A stretch of DNA of 64,000 bases, taken from Aegilops tauschii subsp. strangulata (taxonomy: Eukaryota > Streptophyta > Magnoliopsida > Poales > Poaceae). Of this stretch, positions 1-11,949 are shown one piece after another; position 1 is the stretch's first letter; each line of letters begins with the position of its first letter. The notes under the pieces are model-generated. The model saw nothing but the letters and a program-made list of their open reading frames with translations, was not told the DNA's origin and did no database searches. The stretch is taken from assembly GCF_002575655.3 (NCBI RefSeq), contig NC_053039.3, positions 245,700,622-245,764,621 of the forward strand. Direction: 5' to 3'. Position numbers and translations under genes: made by a program.

Positions 1-537
1 TCGGAGGGGCTATGGTCTTGATGTAGAAGCCCTCTGTGATCAATGCCCCCTCCGGCAGGACGCCGGAAAAGGCCCCAAGATGGGATCTCACGGGTATAGA
101 AGGTTGCGGCGGTGGAATTAGGTTTTCGTGGATGCTTCTGTTGGTTTGGGGGTACGTAGGTATATATAGGAGGAAGAAGTACGTCGGTGGAACAACGTGG
201 GCCCCATGAGGGTGGAGGGCGCGCCTGGGGGGTAGGCGCGCCCCCTGCCTCGTGCTCTCCTCGTTGCTTTCTTTACGTGGACTCCAAGTCCTCTGGATCA
301 CGTTTGTTCCGAAAATCACGTTCCCGAAGGTTTCATTTCGTTTGGACTCCGTTTGATATTCTTTTTCTGTGAAACTCTGAAATAGGCAACAAAACAACAA
401 TTTGGGTTGGGCCTCCGGTTAATAGGTTAGTGCCAAAAATAATATAAAAGTGTATAATAAAGCCCATTAAACATCCAAAACAGAATATAATATAGCATGG
501 AACAATCAAAAAATATAGATACGTTGGAGACGTATCA
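1..537 (-). repeat. 3' LTR of element A (cut by window edge)
   Basis: Nearly identical to 8699-9235. Reads out on the minus strand from TGATACGTCTCC at 537. Contains a minus-strand TATA box (about 160-169) and a GGCGCGCC inverted repeat (about 215-246) upstream of it. Confidence 0.9.
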
Positions 538-554
538 AGCATCCCCAAGCTTAA
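538..554 (-). promoter_or_regulatory. Polypurine tract of element A
   Basis: On the minus strand TTAAGCTTGGGGATGCT abuts the LTR start, the usual place for plus-strand priming. Closely similar sequences recur at about 2637-2650, 2689-2704 and 6657-6672. Confidence 0.7.
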
Positions 555-3357
555 TTCATGCTCGTCCTCGAGTAGGTAAATGATAAAAACAGAATTTTTG
601 ATGTGGAATGCTACTTAGCATAATTTCAATATAGTTCTTCTTATTGTGGCACGAATGTTCAGATTCGATATGATTCAGGATATAAGTTTAATATTGACAT
701 AAAAACAATAATACTTCAAGAATGCTAACCAAGCAATTATGTCTTATCAAAATAACATAGCCAAAGCAAGTTATCCCTACAAAATCATATAGTCTGGCTA
801 TGCTCCATCTTCCCCACACAAAATATTCATATCATGTACAACCCCGGTTTTAGCCAAGCAATTGGTTCATACTTTTTAACGCGCTTCAGCCTTTTCAACT
901 TTTACGCAATACATGAGCGCAAGCCATGGATATAGCACTATGGTGAAATAAGGTATAATGATAGGGGTTATGTGGGAAGACAAAAAAGGAGAAAGTCTCA
1001 CATCGACGAGGCTAATCAACGGGCTACGAAGATGCCCATCAATTGATGTCAATGCAAGGAGTAGGGATTGTCATGCAACGGATGCACTAGAGCTATAAGT
1101 GTATGAAAGCTCAAACAAAAGAAACTAAGTGGGTGTGCATCCAACTTGCTTGCTCACGAAGACCTCGGGCATTTGAGGAAGCCCATCATTGGAATATACA
1201 AGCCAAGTTCTATAATGAAATTTCCCACTACTATATGAAAGTGACAAAATGAGAGACTCTTTATCATGAAGGTCATGGTGCTACTTTGAAGCACAAGTGT
1301 GGTAAAAGGATAGTAACATTGTCCCTTCTCTCTTTTTCTCTCATTTTTTTTATTTGGGCCTCTTTTTTCTCTTTTTTGCCTCTTTTTTTCTTTTATTTAG
1401 TCCGGAGTCTCATCCCGACTTGTGGGGGAATCATAGTCTCCATCATCCTTTCCTCACTTGGGATAATGCTCTAATAATGATGATCATCACACTTTTATTT
1501 ACTTACAACTCATGAATTACAACCCAATACTTAGAACAAGATATGACTCTATGTGAATGCCTCCGGTGGTGTACCGGGATATGCAATGAATCAAGAGCGA
1601 CATGTATGAAAGAATTATGAACGGTGGCTTTGCCACAAATACGATGTCAACTACATGATCATCCAAAGCAATATGACAATGATGGAGCGTGTCATGATAA
1701 ACGAAACAGTGGAAAGTTGCATGGCAATATATCTCGGAATGGCTATGGAAATGCCATAATAGGTAGGTATGGTGGCTGTTTTGAGGAAGGTATAAGGAGG
1801 TTTATGTGTGATAGAGCGTATCATGTCACGGGGTTTGGATGCACCGGCGAAGTTTGCACCAACTCTCAAGGTGAGAAAGGGCAATGCACGGTACCGAAGA
1901 GGCTAGAAAATTGCAGAAAGGTAAGTGTGCGTATAATCCATGGACTCACATTAGTCATAAAGAACTCATATACTTATTGCAAAAATTTATTAGCCCTCGA
2001 AGCAAAGTACTACTACGCATGCTCCTAGGGGAAGGGTTGGTAGGAGTTAACCATCGCGCGATCCCGACCGCCACACAAAGGATGACAATCAACAAATACC
2101 TCATGCTCCAACTTCGTTACATAACGGTTCACCATACGTGCATGCTACGGGAATCACAAACTCCAACACAAGTATTTCTCAATTTCACAATTACTCAACT
2201 GGCACAACTATGATATTACCACGTTTATATCTCAAAACAATTATCAAGCATCAAATTTCTCATGATATTATAATTAAAGCAAATTGCCATGCTGTTTTAA
2301 GACTCTCAAAATAATATAGGTGACGCATGAGAGATCAATAGTTTCTATAAAACAAATCCACCACCGTGCTCTAAAAGATATAAGTGAAGCACTAAAGCAA
2401 AAACTATATAGCTCAAAAGATATAAGTGAAGCACATAGAGTATTCTAATAAATTCTGATTTGTGTGTGTCTCTCTCAAAAGGTGTGTACAGCAAGGATGA
2501 TTGTGGTAAACTAAAAATCAAAGACTCAAATCATACAAGACGCTCCAAGCAAAACACATATCATGTGGTGAATAAAAATATAGCTCCAAGTAAAGTTACC
2601 GATGGAAGTAGACGAAAGAGGGGATGCCTTCCGAGGCATCCCCAAGCTTTGGCTTTTTGGTGTCCTTCGATTATCTTGGGGTGCCATGGGCATCCCCAAG
2701 CTTAGGCTCTTGCCACTCCTTGTTCCATAATCCATCAAATCTTTTACCCAAAACTTGAAAACTTCACAACACAAACTTAGCAGAAAATCTCGTGAGCTCC
2801 GTTAGCGAAAGAAAACAAAATACCACTTCAAGGTACTGTAATGAACTCATTCTTTATTTATATTGGTGTTAAACCTACTGTATTCAATGTTTTATAAACT
2901 ATTTTACTAGCCATAGATTCATCAAAATAAGCAAACAACACACGAAAAACAGAATCTGTCAAAAACAGAACAGTCTGTAGTAATCTGTAACTAACGCAAA
3001 CTTCTGGAACTCAAACAAATCTACAAAAATAGGACGACCTAGACAATTCGTTTATTGATATGCTGCAATTGGAATCAGTATTTTATCACGTTCTGGTGTT
3101 TTTTAACAATTGTTTCCGTGAACAGAAAGTTTCTGGAATTTTCAGCAAGATCAAATAACTATCATCCAAGAAGATCCTATAGGTTTAACTTGGCACAAAC
3201 ACTAATTAAAAAATAAAAACAAATCTAACCAGAGGCTAGATAAAATATCTATTCCTAAACAGAAGCAAAAAGCAAAAAACTTAATTAAAATTGGGTTGCC
3301 TCCCAACAAGCGCTATCGTTTAACGCCCCTAGCTAGGCATTGAGGTTTCGATGATGC
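555..3357 (-). other. Non-coding 3' arm of element A
   Basis: About 2.8 kb without a credible gene; the short ORFs here are shadows. It is homologous to the 3' arm of element B (24987-27400), and parts resemble D (33405-35260, opposite strand). Visible structure: degenerate repeats of a unit containing gatataagtgaagcac (2370-2440), and two neighbouring hairpins (2620-2643 with 9-bp perfect arms; 2676-2701) that include PPT-like sequence. Confidence 0.75.
2620..2704. repeat. Twin hairpins with PPT-like sequence
   Basis: Arms GGGGATGCC and GGCATCCCC with a 6-nt loop at 2620-2643, then CTTGGGGTGCC and GGCATCCCCAAG (one mismatch) at 2676-2701. The same pair is present at the matching place in element B (26721-26745 and 26777-26805). 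Confidence 0.75.
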
Positions 3358-6300
3358 TCACATAAAAGATAATAATTCAAACACAAAGAGAGCATCATAA
3401 AACATTTGAAAATCACATCTATGTCTAACATACTTCCTATACATAGGCATCTTATAGTAAAAATTATCAAAGCAAGCAAAAACTAGCATATGCAAGGAAG
3501 CGGAAAGAAACAATAGCAATCTCAACATGACGAGAGGTAATTTAGTAAGATAAAAGTTTCTACAACCATATTTTCCTCTCTCATAATAATTACATGTAGG
3601 ATCATAGGCAAATTCAACAAAATAGCTATCACATAACATATTCTCAACATGATCCACATGCATGCGAAGTTGACACTCTTCCAAAATAGTGGGATTATCA
3701 TTAACTAAAGTCATGACCTCTCCAAACCCACTTTTATCAAAAATACTGTAGCGACCAGACCTCAAATGGCCTGTGCTGCTGTGCACCAGTGTCATCCCTG
3801 GATCAGTAATGCTGACACACACAGTACAAATGGAGGATTTATAACAGAGTAGCAATCACACACTTATTACATCGAATATCTCCAAAGAGATTAAGTATGA
3901 TAAACATGGCTTAAGGCCATCTAATAACGATAACAGCGGAAGACTTGGAAGATAAGTGAGTCCATCAACTCCAGCGGCATCACTGAGTATAAGACCACGA
4001 CCTAAGGCACCTTATTCGTCGTCTGAAAAGTCTGCAACATGAAACGTTGCAGCCCGAAAACGGGTCAGCACATAGAATATGCTGGCAAGGTAACACATAG
4101 AGAATAATGAACATTAATAATGCTATACTATATGCATATATGGCTGGTGGAAAGCTCTATGGTTACAGTTTTGCGAAAAGCCAATTTTATCCTACTTCAA
4201 AGGAATAAATTTTATTTAACTATCATGGTGATTGTGAAACATTGAGATGGTTGACAGCATCTCAATCCCAATTAAAAAGTCATCAATAACCCAACAAAAT
4301 TAATTAGTAGTAACATAGTGATGAGATTCACACGATAATCCAAGTACTAGATACTCAAGTTGTCCATAACCGGGGACACGGCTAACCATGATTAGATTGA
4401 ACACTCTGCAGAGGTTTGTGCACTTTTCCCCACAAGACTTGATCTCCTCCGTTGGATTACTCGCACTGCATGGTGTTTGAGTAACGGATGACCAAGACAC
4501 AGTCTTTCAGAAGTGTTTGCACCTTACGTATGGGTAGACAGTTACACCTACTTTCCCCTACATCTGCTAGTCTACCACTGTAAGAGTTCACACAACTTAG
4601 TCAACTATGCTAGAGCCCATAATAGCTTGCGGCTGCACACGGAAGTTTCTAGCATGAATAATCTCATGATCCCTTTGAACCTGGGTGGCGGTCCAAAAGA
4701 AAACAGGCAATCCTGGAATACCCAGGTACCTCAATCCACCCAGATGTGAGTTTAAGTTGCCACCTTAAGTAAACCATTAATTAACAATCTCACATCTGTC
4801 ATGAATTTCACTCAAACCCAATCCACGTCTACGAGCATAGCATGGCAATAATAATGGCAACGTAGAAGTAACTCTCAAGGGTTTGAATAGAAAACAGGTA
4901 ATAGGTTCTACCACAACTACTTCCCAATACCCACAATTTAATTAGATCCTAATCATGCAAGTGTTTGAGGAAAACAGATCTAATGCAATAAAAACTGGGT
5001 ATGGAAGGTATATGATCAAAGTGTTACTTGCCTTACTGATGATCCGCAAAACCTAGCGATTCAAAGTAACAAGCGGCACACTCCGGGTACTCTATCGCAA
5101 ACAAACAAGCATACAATCAGTACTCATCTAATGCACAGGTAAAACTCGAATGAAAGATCCAACCAGAAAGTTCAACTTAAGAACTCCGGTTTGCAAAAAG
5201 AATCAACTCGAAAGAAGCAACGAAAGTCAAACGGCGAAAGAAAGAAACTTCGTTTACTAATCTGGATCTAGGTCAAATTTTACTGTAGCAAAAACTTGTT
5301 TGAGTAGGTTAAACGGAAAGAGAATTTCGAGACGAAACTCTAGGCGCTTGAATCGCCTGATTCCGATAAACGAGCGAGAAGTTAAACAGAATCGAAGATT
5401 CGATCAGAAATCGAATCTGAGAAAATCGCAGAAAAATCCGATGAAGAAGAAAAACGGACGAACGGTTAAAGAACGGACGTTCGTTAACAGAGAAAAACCG
5501 ACGAACGCGTTCGTTAAAACGAACGGTTCGGTGAACGCTCGCAAAATAATAAAACCGAAAAAAAACCAATCTAGGGTTTTTTTTAAACGAAGAGTTTTTT
5601 TTTAAAACGAAAACCGCCAAAGTCAACGGGCGGCGGCAGTACCTCGGGGACGGGCTCCGGCGAGCGCGGGGTGCGGGCGAGGTGAGAGGCGGGGCTCGGG
5701 GGGTGCGGGCGAGGTGAGGGGCGGCGGCTCCCGGCGGCGGCGGCTCGGCGAGGCGGGCAAGGCGGCGGCGGCGGCTCGAGGTGAGGAAGAGAGGGGGGGC
5801 TATATATAGGAGGAGGAGGGGGCAGCTTTGGGAAGGGGGCGGCCGGGGCGGCTCGGTGCCGTGGCCATGGCGGACTCCGGCGGCGGCTCGGCGCCGTGCG
5901 GGATAAGGAGAGAGGCGCGGGCGGGCCGGCGCTCGGCTGGGCTTCGGCCCGGTCGGGTGTCGCGCTGGTTTTTTTTTAATAAGTTCCGCGGAAAATAAAT
6001 CGTAGAAAAATAAATAAAAATCAGAAAAATTTTAAATAAATTTTCCCCGTCTTGTTAGAAAATCTAGAATAGGGTGAACAGTTTTTTAACACAAAATAAA
6101 TATTTTGGAAACATGCAATATTTTTAATAAAATAAAAATTGCATATAAAATCCAAATAAATTCCAAATAATGATTTTAACATTTTTCCTCCAGTATTTCA
6201 ATTGTTTTGGAGAAGTCATATTTTCTCCTCTCGTTTATTTTAAAATGAAATATTTTTCCGGAGAGAAAAATAATTAAAACCAAAATCCTCGTTTTATAAT

Positions 6301-7427
6301 TTGATGAAAATCAAATATGAAAATACGAGAAAATCCCCAACTCTCTCCGAGGGTCCTTGAGTTGCTTAGGATTTATCGAGGATTTGTCAAAATGCAATAA
6401 AACATGATATGCAATGATGATCTATGTATAACATTCCAAATTGAAAATTTGGGATGTTACAAATACCATAAGATTGAACATTCTCCAAATATATGGGATC
6501 TAAAGTTGACACTCTGCCAAACCCACTTTCAATATTATTGCAAACATTATTATCAATCTCATATTTATCATGGGACTTAAATAAATTTTCAAGATCATAA
6601 AAAGAATCACCCCAATCATGATCACTGCAACAAGTAGTAGACATAGCAAAACTAGCATCCCCAAGCTTAGGGTTTTGCATATAATTAGCACAATTGACAT
6701 CAAGAGAATTTATAGTAAAATCATTGCAATCATGCTTTTTATCGAAGGAACTACTAAGTATGGGTGCAATAGCAATGATCTCATGTTTAACGTGATGAAC
6801 TATAGCAAATTCATCTTCATAAATATTGGCATCATGGCCACAAGGATAGCAAGCATCATGTTCATCAAGGGATATTTCAATCAAATCATCAGAATCATAA
6901 TTATCTATAGATTCGTGCATATCATTATTTTCTTTAGAACCAACGGTCATTCTCTCAATAAATTCTTTGGCATAGACATTATGAGCATAGTTTTCATAGC
7001 AATATTCAAGTATGTCAAAACTTTCAGATTCGTAAAGAGTAATATCATACTTTTCAATCAAAGAAGCAACTTCATAAGAACCCTTAAAAGCAACAAATTC
7101 TTCAATTTGTTTGATATCATGGTAGCTATAAACACCCTTTGCATAAGAAGATAAGATTTCATTTTCATTAAACTCACATAGGTAGGGGAGGTGTTTTTTA
7201 GGGTTCTTAGAGCAACAAGTAATATCACAAATTTCACAAAGATTCCAAGCATAACACAGCAATTTGTTTATTTGATTCCATAAGAGTCTCCCTTTTTCAG
7301 ACAAACGGTGACGCACAAAATGAGCATGCTCATCTAAAGATTTCCCATCAACTAGGCTAGTTGGGGTTTCAGCACGAGCGCACAAGGATCAAAGATGATC
7401 CAAGTAGAACACTTTAAGTGGATCCAT
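3358..7427 (-). pseudogene. Accessory ORF of element A, unknown function, C-terminal hydrophobic segment
   Basis: I do not recognise the product. The likely start is the ATG at 7427-7425, 12 codons before an in-frame TGA at 7389-7391 (probably CGA to TGA). From there the frame is open to 6462. A solo LTR interrupts it, and it resumes at 3741, ending at 3358-3360. Discounting the insert with one copy of its target duplication (2720 nt), the two parts are in the same frame, about 449 codons in all. The product is acidic and polar, rich in Asp, Glu and Asn. Near the C-terminus (about 3467-3540) a strongly hydrophobic Leu/Phe stretch could be a membrane helix, followed by a short basic tail. No zinc knuckle, protease or polymerase motif is seen. 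It occupies the place that gag occupies in element B. Confidence 0.65.
3747..6461 (-). mobile_element. Solo LTR of the T family (copy S2)
   Basis: 2715 bp, TG...CA ends, flanked by the perfect 5-bp duplication aatac (3742-3746 and 6462-6466). It is the reverse complement of the LTRs of element T (38562-41327, 46765-49552). There is no primer site or coding region between ends, so it is a solo LTR left by LTR-LTR recombination. It has a minus-strand TATA box (about 5800-5808), a GC-rich leader (about 5636-5960) and a cluster of GAACG/CGTTC motifs (5459-5535). ORFs inside it are chance products of GC-rich or low-complexity sequence. Confidence 0.93.
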
Positions 7428-7630
7428 ATCAATAGATTTTTAGCAGGCAAAGATGCAAGCAAATAGAAGGCACGTGGAAACACAAACAGAAAGGCATACG
7501 GGAAGAAGGCGAATAAAACGGCAAGGGTCAAGTGGGGGAGAGGAAAACGAGAGGCAAATGGCAAATAATGTAATGCGAGGGAGATGAGTTTGTGATGGGT
7601 ACTTGGTATGTCTTCACTTGTGCATAGACT
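7428..7630 (-). other. Leader of element A
   Basis: Non-coding sequence between primer site and accessory ORF. About 7535-7575 is nearly identical to the leader of element B (about 29430-29465), which ties the two elements together although their coding content differs. Confidence 0.7.
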
Positions 7631-7647
7631 CCCCGGAAACGGCGCCA
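7631..7647 (-). promoter_or_regulatory. Primer-binding site (tRNA-Asp) of element A
   Basis: The plus strand reads CCCCGGAAACGGCGCCA, which is the 3' end of plant tRNA-Asp with one mismatch. It lies 11 nt from the LTR, the spacing also seen in B and E. Confidence 0.85.
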
Positions 7648-7658
7648 GAAATCCTTCT

Positions 7659-9235
7659 TGCTACCTCTTGAGCACTGCGTTGGTTTTCCCTTGAAGAGGA
7701 AAGGGTGATGCAGTAAAGTAGCGTAAGTATTTCCCTCAGTTTTTGAGAACCAAGGTATCAATCCAGTAGGAGACCACGCACGAGTCCCACGCACCTACAC
7801 AAACAAACAAGAACCTCACAACCAACGCGATAAAGGGGTTGTCAATCCCTTCACGGTCACTTACGAGAGTGAGATCTGATAGGATAATATTTTTGGTATT
7901 TTATGGTAAAGAGTAAATAAAGATGCAAAGTAAAATAAACGGCAATATAAGTAACTAAGTGTTGGAAGATTAATATGATGGAAAATAGACCCGGGGGCCA
8001 TAGGTTTCACTAGTGGCTTCTCTCAAGAGCCATAAGTATTACGGTGGGTAAACAAATTACTGTCGAGCAATTGATAGAATTGAGCATAGTTATGACAATA
8101 TCTAGGTATGATCATGTATATAGGCATCACGTCCGCGACAAGTAGACCGAAACGATTCTGCACCTACCACTATTACTCCACACATCGACCGCTATCCAGC
8201 ATGCATCTAGAGTATTAAGTTCATAAGAACAGAGTAATGCTTTAAGTAAGATGACATGATGTAGAGGGATAAACTCATGAAATATGATATAAACCCCATA
8301 TTTTTATCCTCGATGGCAACAATACAATACGTGCCTTGCTGCCCCTGCTGTCACTGGAAAAGGACATCGCAAGATTGAACCCAAAGCTAAGCACTTCTCC
8401 CATTGCAAGAAAGATCAATCTAGGAGGCCAAACCAAACTGATAATTCGAAGAGACTTGCAAAGATAACCAATCATACATAAAAGAATTCAGAGGAGATTC
8501 AAATATTGTTCATAGATAAACTTGATCATAAACCCACAATTCATCGATCTCGACAAACACACCGCAAAAGAAGATTACATCGAATAGATCTCCACAAGAA
8601 TCGTGGAGAACTTTGTATTGAGATCCAAAAAGAGAGAAGAAGCCATCTAGCTAATAACTATGGACCCGAAGGTCTGAGGTAAACTACTCACACATCATCG
8701 GAGGGGCTATGGTGTTGATGTAGAAGCCCTCCGTGATCAATGCCCCCTCCGGCAGGACGCCGGAAAAGGCCCCAAGATGGGATCTCACGGGTACAGAAGG
8801 TTGCGGCGGTGGAATTAGGTTTTCGTGGATGCTTCTGTTGGATTGGGGGTACGTAGGTATATATAGGAGGAAGAAGTACGTCGGCGGAGCAACGTGGGCC
8901 CCACGAGGGTGGAGGGCGCGCCTGGGGGGTAGGCGTGCCCCCCTGCCTCGTGCTCTCCTCGTTGCTTTCTTTACATGGACTCCAAGTCCTCTGGATCACG
9001 TTTGTTCCGAAAATCACGCTCCCGAAGGTTTCATTCAGTTTGGACTCCGTTTGATATTCTTTTTCTGTGAAACTCTGAAATAGGCAAAAAAATAGCAATT
9101 TGGGCTGGGCCTCCGGTTAATAGGTTAGTCCCAAAAATAATATAAAAGTTTATAATAAAGCCCATTAAACATCCAAAACAGAATATAATATAGCATGGAA
9201 CAATAAAAAATTATAGATACGTTGGAGACGTATCA
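7659..9235 (-). repeat. 5' LTR of element A
   Basis: 1577 bp, minus strand, TG...CA ends (TGATACGTCTCC at 9235, CA at 7659). Minus-strand TATA box about 8857-8867. GGCGCGCC inverted repeat about 8912-8942, one arm mutated to GGCGTGCC. Confidence 0.9.
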
Positions 9236-9237
9236 GG

Positions 9238-10165
9238 CTCCTAAGGCCGACCTCATCTTCGACTCAGGGGACCACTGCGCAACCACTGCTGGCTCGGGCA
9301 CGCTCCAATGCTTTGCACGCCCACCATCTGCAACATCGCCATGACCAAGACCCTCATCGACGGTGGAGCTGGCCTCAACGTGCTCTCCGTGGAAGCTTTC
9401 GTCTTGCTTCACGTGCCGCACGGCAGGCTCCGCCCCACCAAGCCTTTCTTCAGAGTTGGTAGCGGATCCCCCAGCCCCCTGGGGCAAATACGCCGCCCGG
9501 TCACCTTCAGTACCCGGGACAACTACCGCACCGAGCTGATCGACTTCGACATCGCCCGCATCGGCCTCCCGTACAACGCCATTCTCGGGTATCTTGCCCT
9601 AGCTCAATTCATGGCAGCGACCCATCCGGCCTACAACCTCATGAAGATGCCGGGGAGCGGCGGCGTCCTCACCGTGGCTGGAGACACCAAGGAGGCCCTG
9701 GCGGCCCTCAAGCTCGCCTTCAGGGTTGCCGCGGCAGCGCGCCCGGCCGACGAAGCCGCCCCAGGGGCTAAGGGGGCCGCGCCGACGAAGAAGAAGCAGC
9801 TATTCACTCAGGATCGGGCCGAAACGAAGCAAGTGCCGGTTGAGGAGGATGGATCCTCAGGAGCCACCTTCACCATAGGCGCCAACCTCGACCCAAACCA
9901 AGAGAAGGCATTGGTGAAGTTCTTGCGCGCAAACAAGGAGGTATTCGCCCGGGAGCTAAAGCAGCTGGTGGGGGTCCCCAGAGGAGTAATCGAGCATCAT
10001 CTAAGGGTGTGCCCCAATGTGCGCCCTGTGAAGCAGAAGGCGCGGTGACAGTCCGCAGTGAAGCAGTCCTTCATCGTCCAGGAAACTCGCAAGCTAGAAG
10101 CGGCAGGTGTCATTCGCGAGGTCCGGTACCCGGAATGGCTGGCGAACCCCGTCGTCAAGCCAAGA
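9238..10165 (+). pseudogene. Protease and RT N-terminus of element C
   Basis: Aspartic-protease region followed by the linker to reverse transcriptase. The protease shows a DGGAGLN active-site motif near 9358 and the ILG motif near 9592. The RT start region reads up to the EAAGVIREV and NPVV motifs near 10100-10160. An in-frame TGA lies at 10046-10048 (CGA to TGA type) and the frame shifts by one base near 10165. The N-terminal part, including any gag, lies beyond element A and off the window. Confidence 0.75.
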
Positions 10166-11944
10166 AAGGCGGGAAGGAACGCATGTGTGTCGACTTCACC
10201 AACCTCAACAAAGCCTGCCCCCAAGATCCGTTCCCGCTCTCGCGCATCGATCAGATCATCGACTCCACCACTGAGTGCGACCTGCTGTGTTTCCTGGACG
10301 CATTCTCGGGTTACCACCAGATCAAGATGGCGGTGGAGGACGTCGAGAAGACGGCCTTCTTGACCCCATGTGGGGTATACTGCTGCACCTACATGCTGTT
10401 CGGGCTACGCAATGCTGGAGCGACCTTCCAGCGGCTGATGCACATCGCCCTGGGTCAACAGCTAGGGAGAAACACTGAAGCCTACGTCGATGACATTGTG
10501 GTAAAATCTCGGGAAGCGAGAACCCTCATCCAGGACCTGGAGGAGACTTTCGCCAGCCTGCGTCAGGTGGACCTGCGGCTCAACCCGGAGAAGTGTGTGT
10601 TTGGTGTCCCCTCAGGAAAGCTATTGGGCTTCCTCGTGTCACACAGGAGGATCGAGGCCAACCCAGAGAAGGTCAAGGCAATAGAAGACATGAGCCCCCC
10701 GCAAACCCTCAAGGAAATGCAGAATCTCGCGGGCTGCATGACCTCGCTAGGGCGCTTCATCTCCAAGTTGGGGGAGCGCGCCCTGCCGTTCTTCAAGCTG
10801 ATGAAGAAGAAGGGCCCATTCGAGTGGACCCTAGAGGCCAACCTGGCGTTTCAAGACCTCAAAAGATACTTGACCAGTCCTCTGGTGATGGTAGCTCCTC
10901 GCCCCCTCGAGCCCCTGGTGCTCTACCTGGCCGCCACGCCCCACTCAGCCAGTGCGGCATTGGTGGCTGTCCGGGAAGAATGCCAGGCCAAGGGCACGCC
11001 GCGTAATGCTGTACCTCCAGCCAGGACGGCGCGGCGCCAAGGCGGCGCCACTGAAGCCACGACGTCGCCCGCGGGTGATCAGGCCCCACAAGACGGTGTT
11101 CCTAGGTCTGCGGAGGCCATGATGGGTGACCAAGATCCTGAGGTTCCCCCACCTCAGGAGGCGCCACAACCCCCGGAAGCCGCAGACTCCATCGACGCTC
11201 CTGCCCTCGTTGAGCATCCGGTGTACTTCGTCAGCACGGTGTTACGGGATGTAAGGGAACGATATCCCATGCCGTAGAAGCTTTTGCTCACACTCCTAGT
11301 GGCCTCGCGCAAGTTGCCTCATTACTTCCAAGGCCACCCGATTAAGGTCGTCTCAGCCTACCCACTAGAGAGGGTACTCCGGAGCCCCAACACTGCGAGA
11401 AGAGTCACCGAGTGGAACATCGAGTTGTAAGCGTTTCAGTTGGAGTTCAGCACAACCAGGGTCATCAAGGGAGCCGCACTCGCCGACTTCGTGGCAGAGT
11501 GGACCGACACCCCGGAGCCCGAAGCAGGCGAGAGCCGATCCCTCTCGCCGGGAAGTGAAGCGCCAGATGGCTAGATCATGTACTTCGACGACGCCTTTGC
11601 ACGCTAGGGCGTGGGGGCTGGAGCGGTGCTCATCTCGCCCACCCAAGACAAGCTATACTACTCCGTGCAGCTCTGCTTCCAGCGAGGCAAGAAGGTCTCC
11701 AACAACATCGCGGAGTATGAGGGGTTGATCGCCGGCCTCAAGGCCGCGGCAGCCTTGGGGGTGAAGCGTCTCACCATCAAGGGCGACTCCCAGCTCCTCG
11801 CTAACTTCTCCAACAAAGTGTACGAGCCGAGGGACGAGCACATGGAGGCGTACCTCGCGGAGGTGCGCAAGATGGAGAAGCAATTACTGGGCCCCAGGAG
11901 CCCAGTGTCTTCGAGGAGCGGCTCTTCAAGCCTTCAGCAGCACC
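10166..11944 (+). pseudogene. RT, RNase H and second RNase H-like domain of element C
   Basis: After the frameshift the frame gives RT motifs MCVDFTNLNKACP, FLDAFSGYHQIKM and the catalytic YVDD (10483-10494), then an RNase H with a degenerate tail. A low-complexity Pro/Ala/Glu linker follows, then the block ending ALADFVAEWTD and a second RNase H-like domain starting near 11580. In-frame stops lie at 11275-11277 (TAG), 11428-11430 (TAA), 11572-11574 (TAG) and 11605-11607 (TAG). The region ends where the solo LTR at 11950 is inserted. The doubled RNase H is the hallmark of Tat elements. Confidence 0.85.
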
Positions 11945-11949
11945 TCCGT

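Larger units (their letters stand above)
1..9235 (-). mobile_element. Element A: Sabrina/WHAM-like Gypsy element without gag-pol
   Basis: Minus-strand LTR element. The part of its 3' LTR inside the window is 1-537 and its complete 5' LTR is 7659-9235; the two match closely where they overlap. Primer site, leader, one accessory ORF and a long non-coding 3' arm lie between them. No gag, protease, RT or integrase is visible, so it should depend on proteins from elsewhere. It sits inside the Tat element C, which resumes at 9236 in its protease region. The left flank is off the window, so the target duplication (candidate ggctc, 9236-9240) cannot be confirmed. It carries a younger solo LTR at 3747-6461. 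The family name is from memory. Confidence 0.85.

Noticed and set aside
5300..5626. Overlapping ORFs on both strands in solo LTR S2
   Set aside because: Caused by the GAACG/CGTTC repeats; no family resemblance.
6618..7154. 178-codon plus-strand ORF
   Set aside because: Complement of the element A accessory ORF; Ile-rich shadow.
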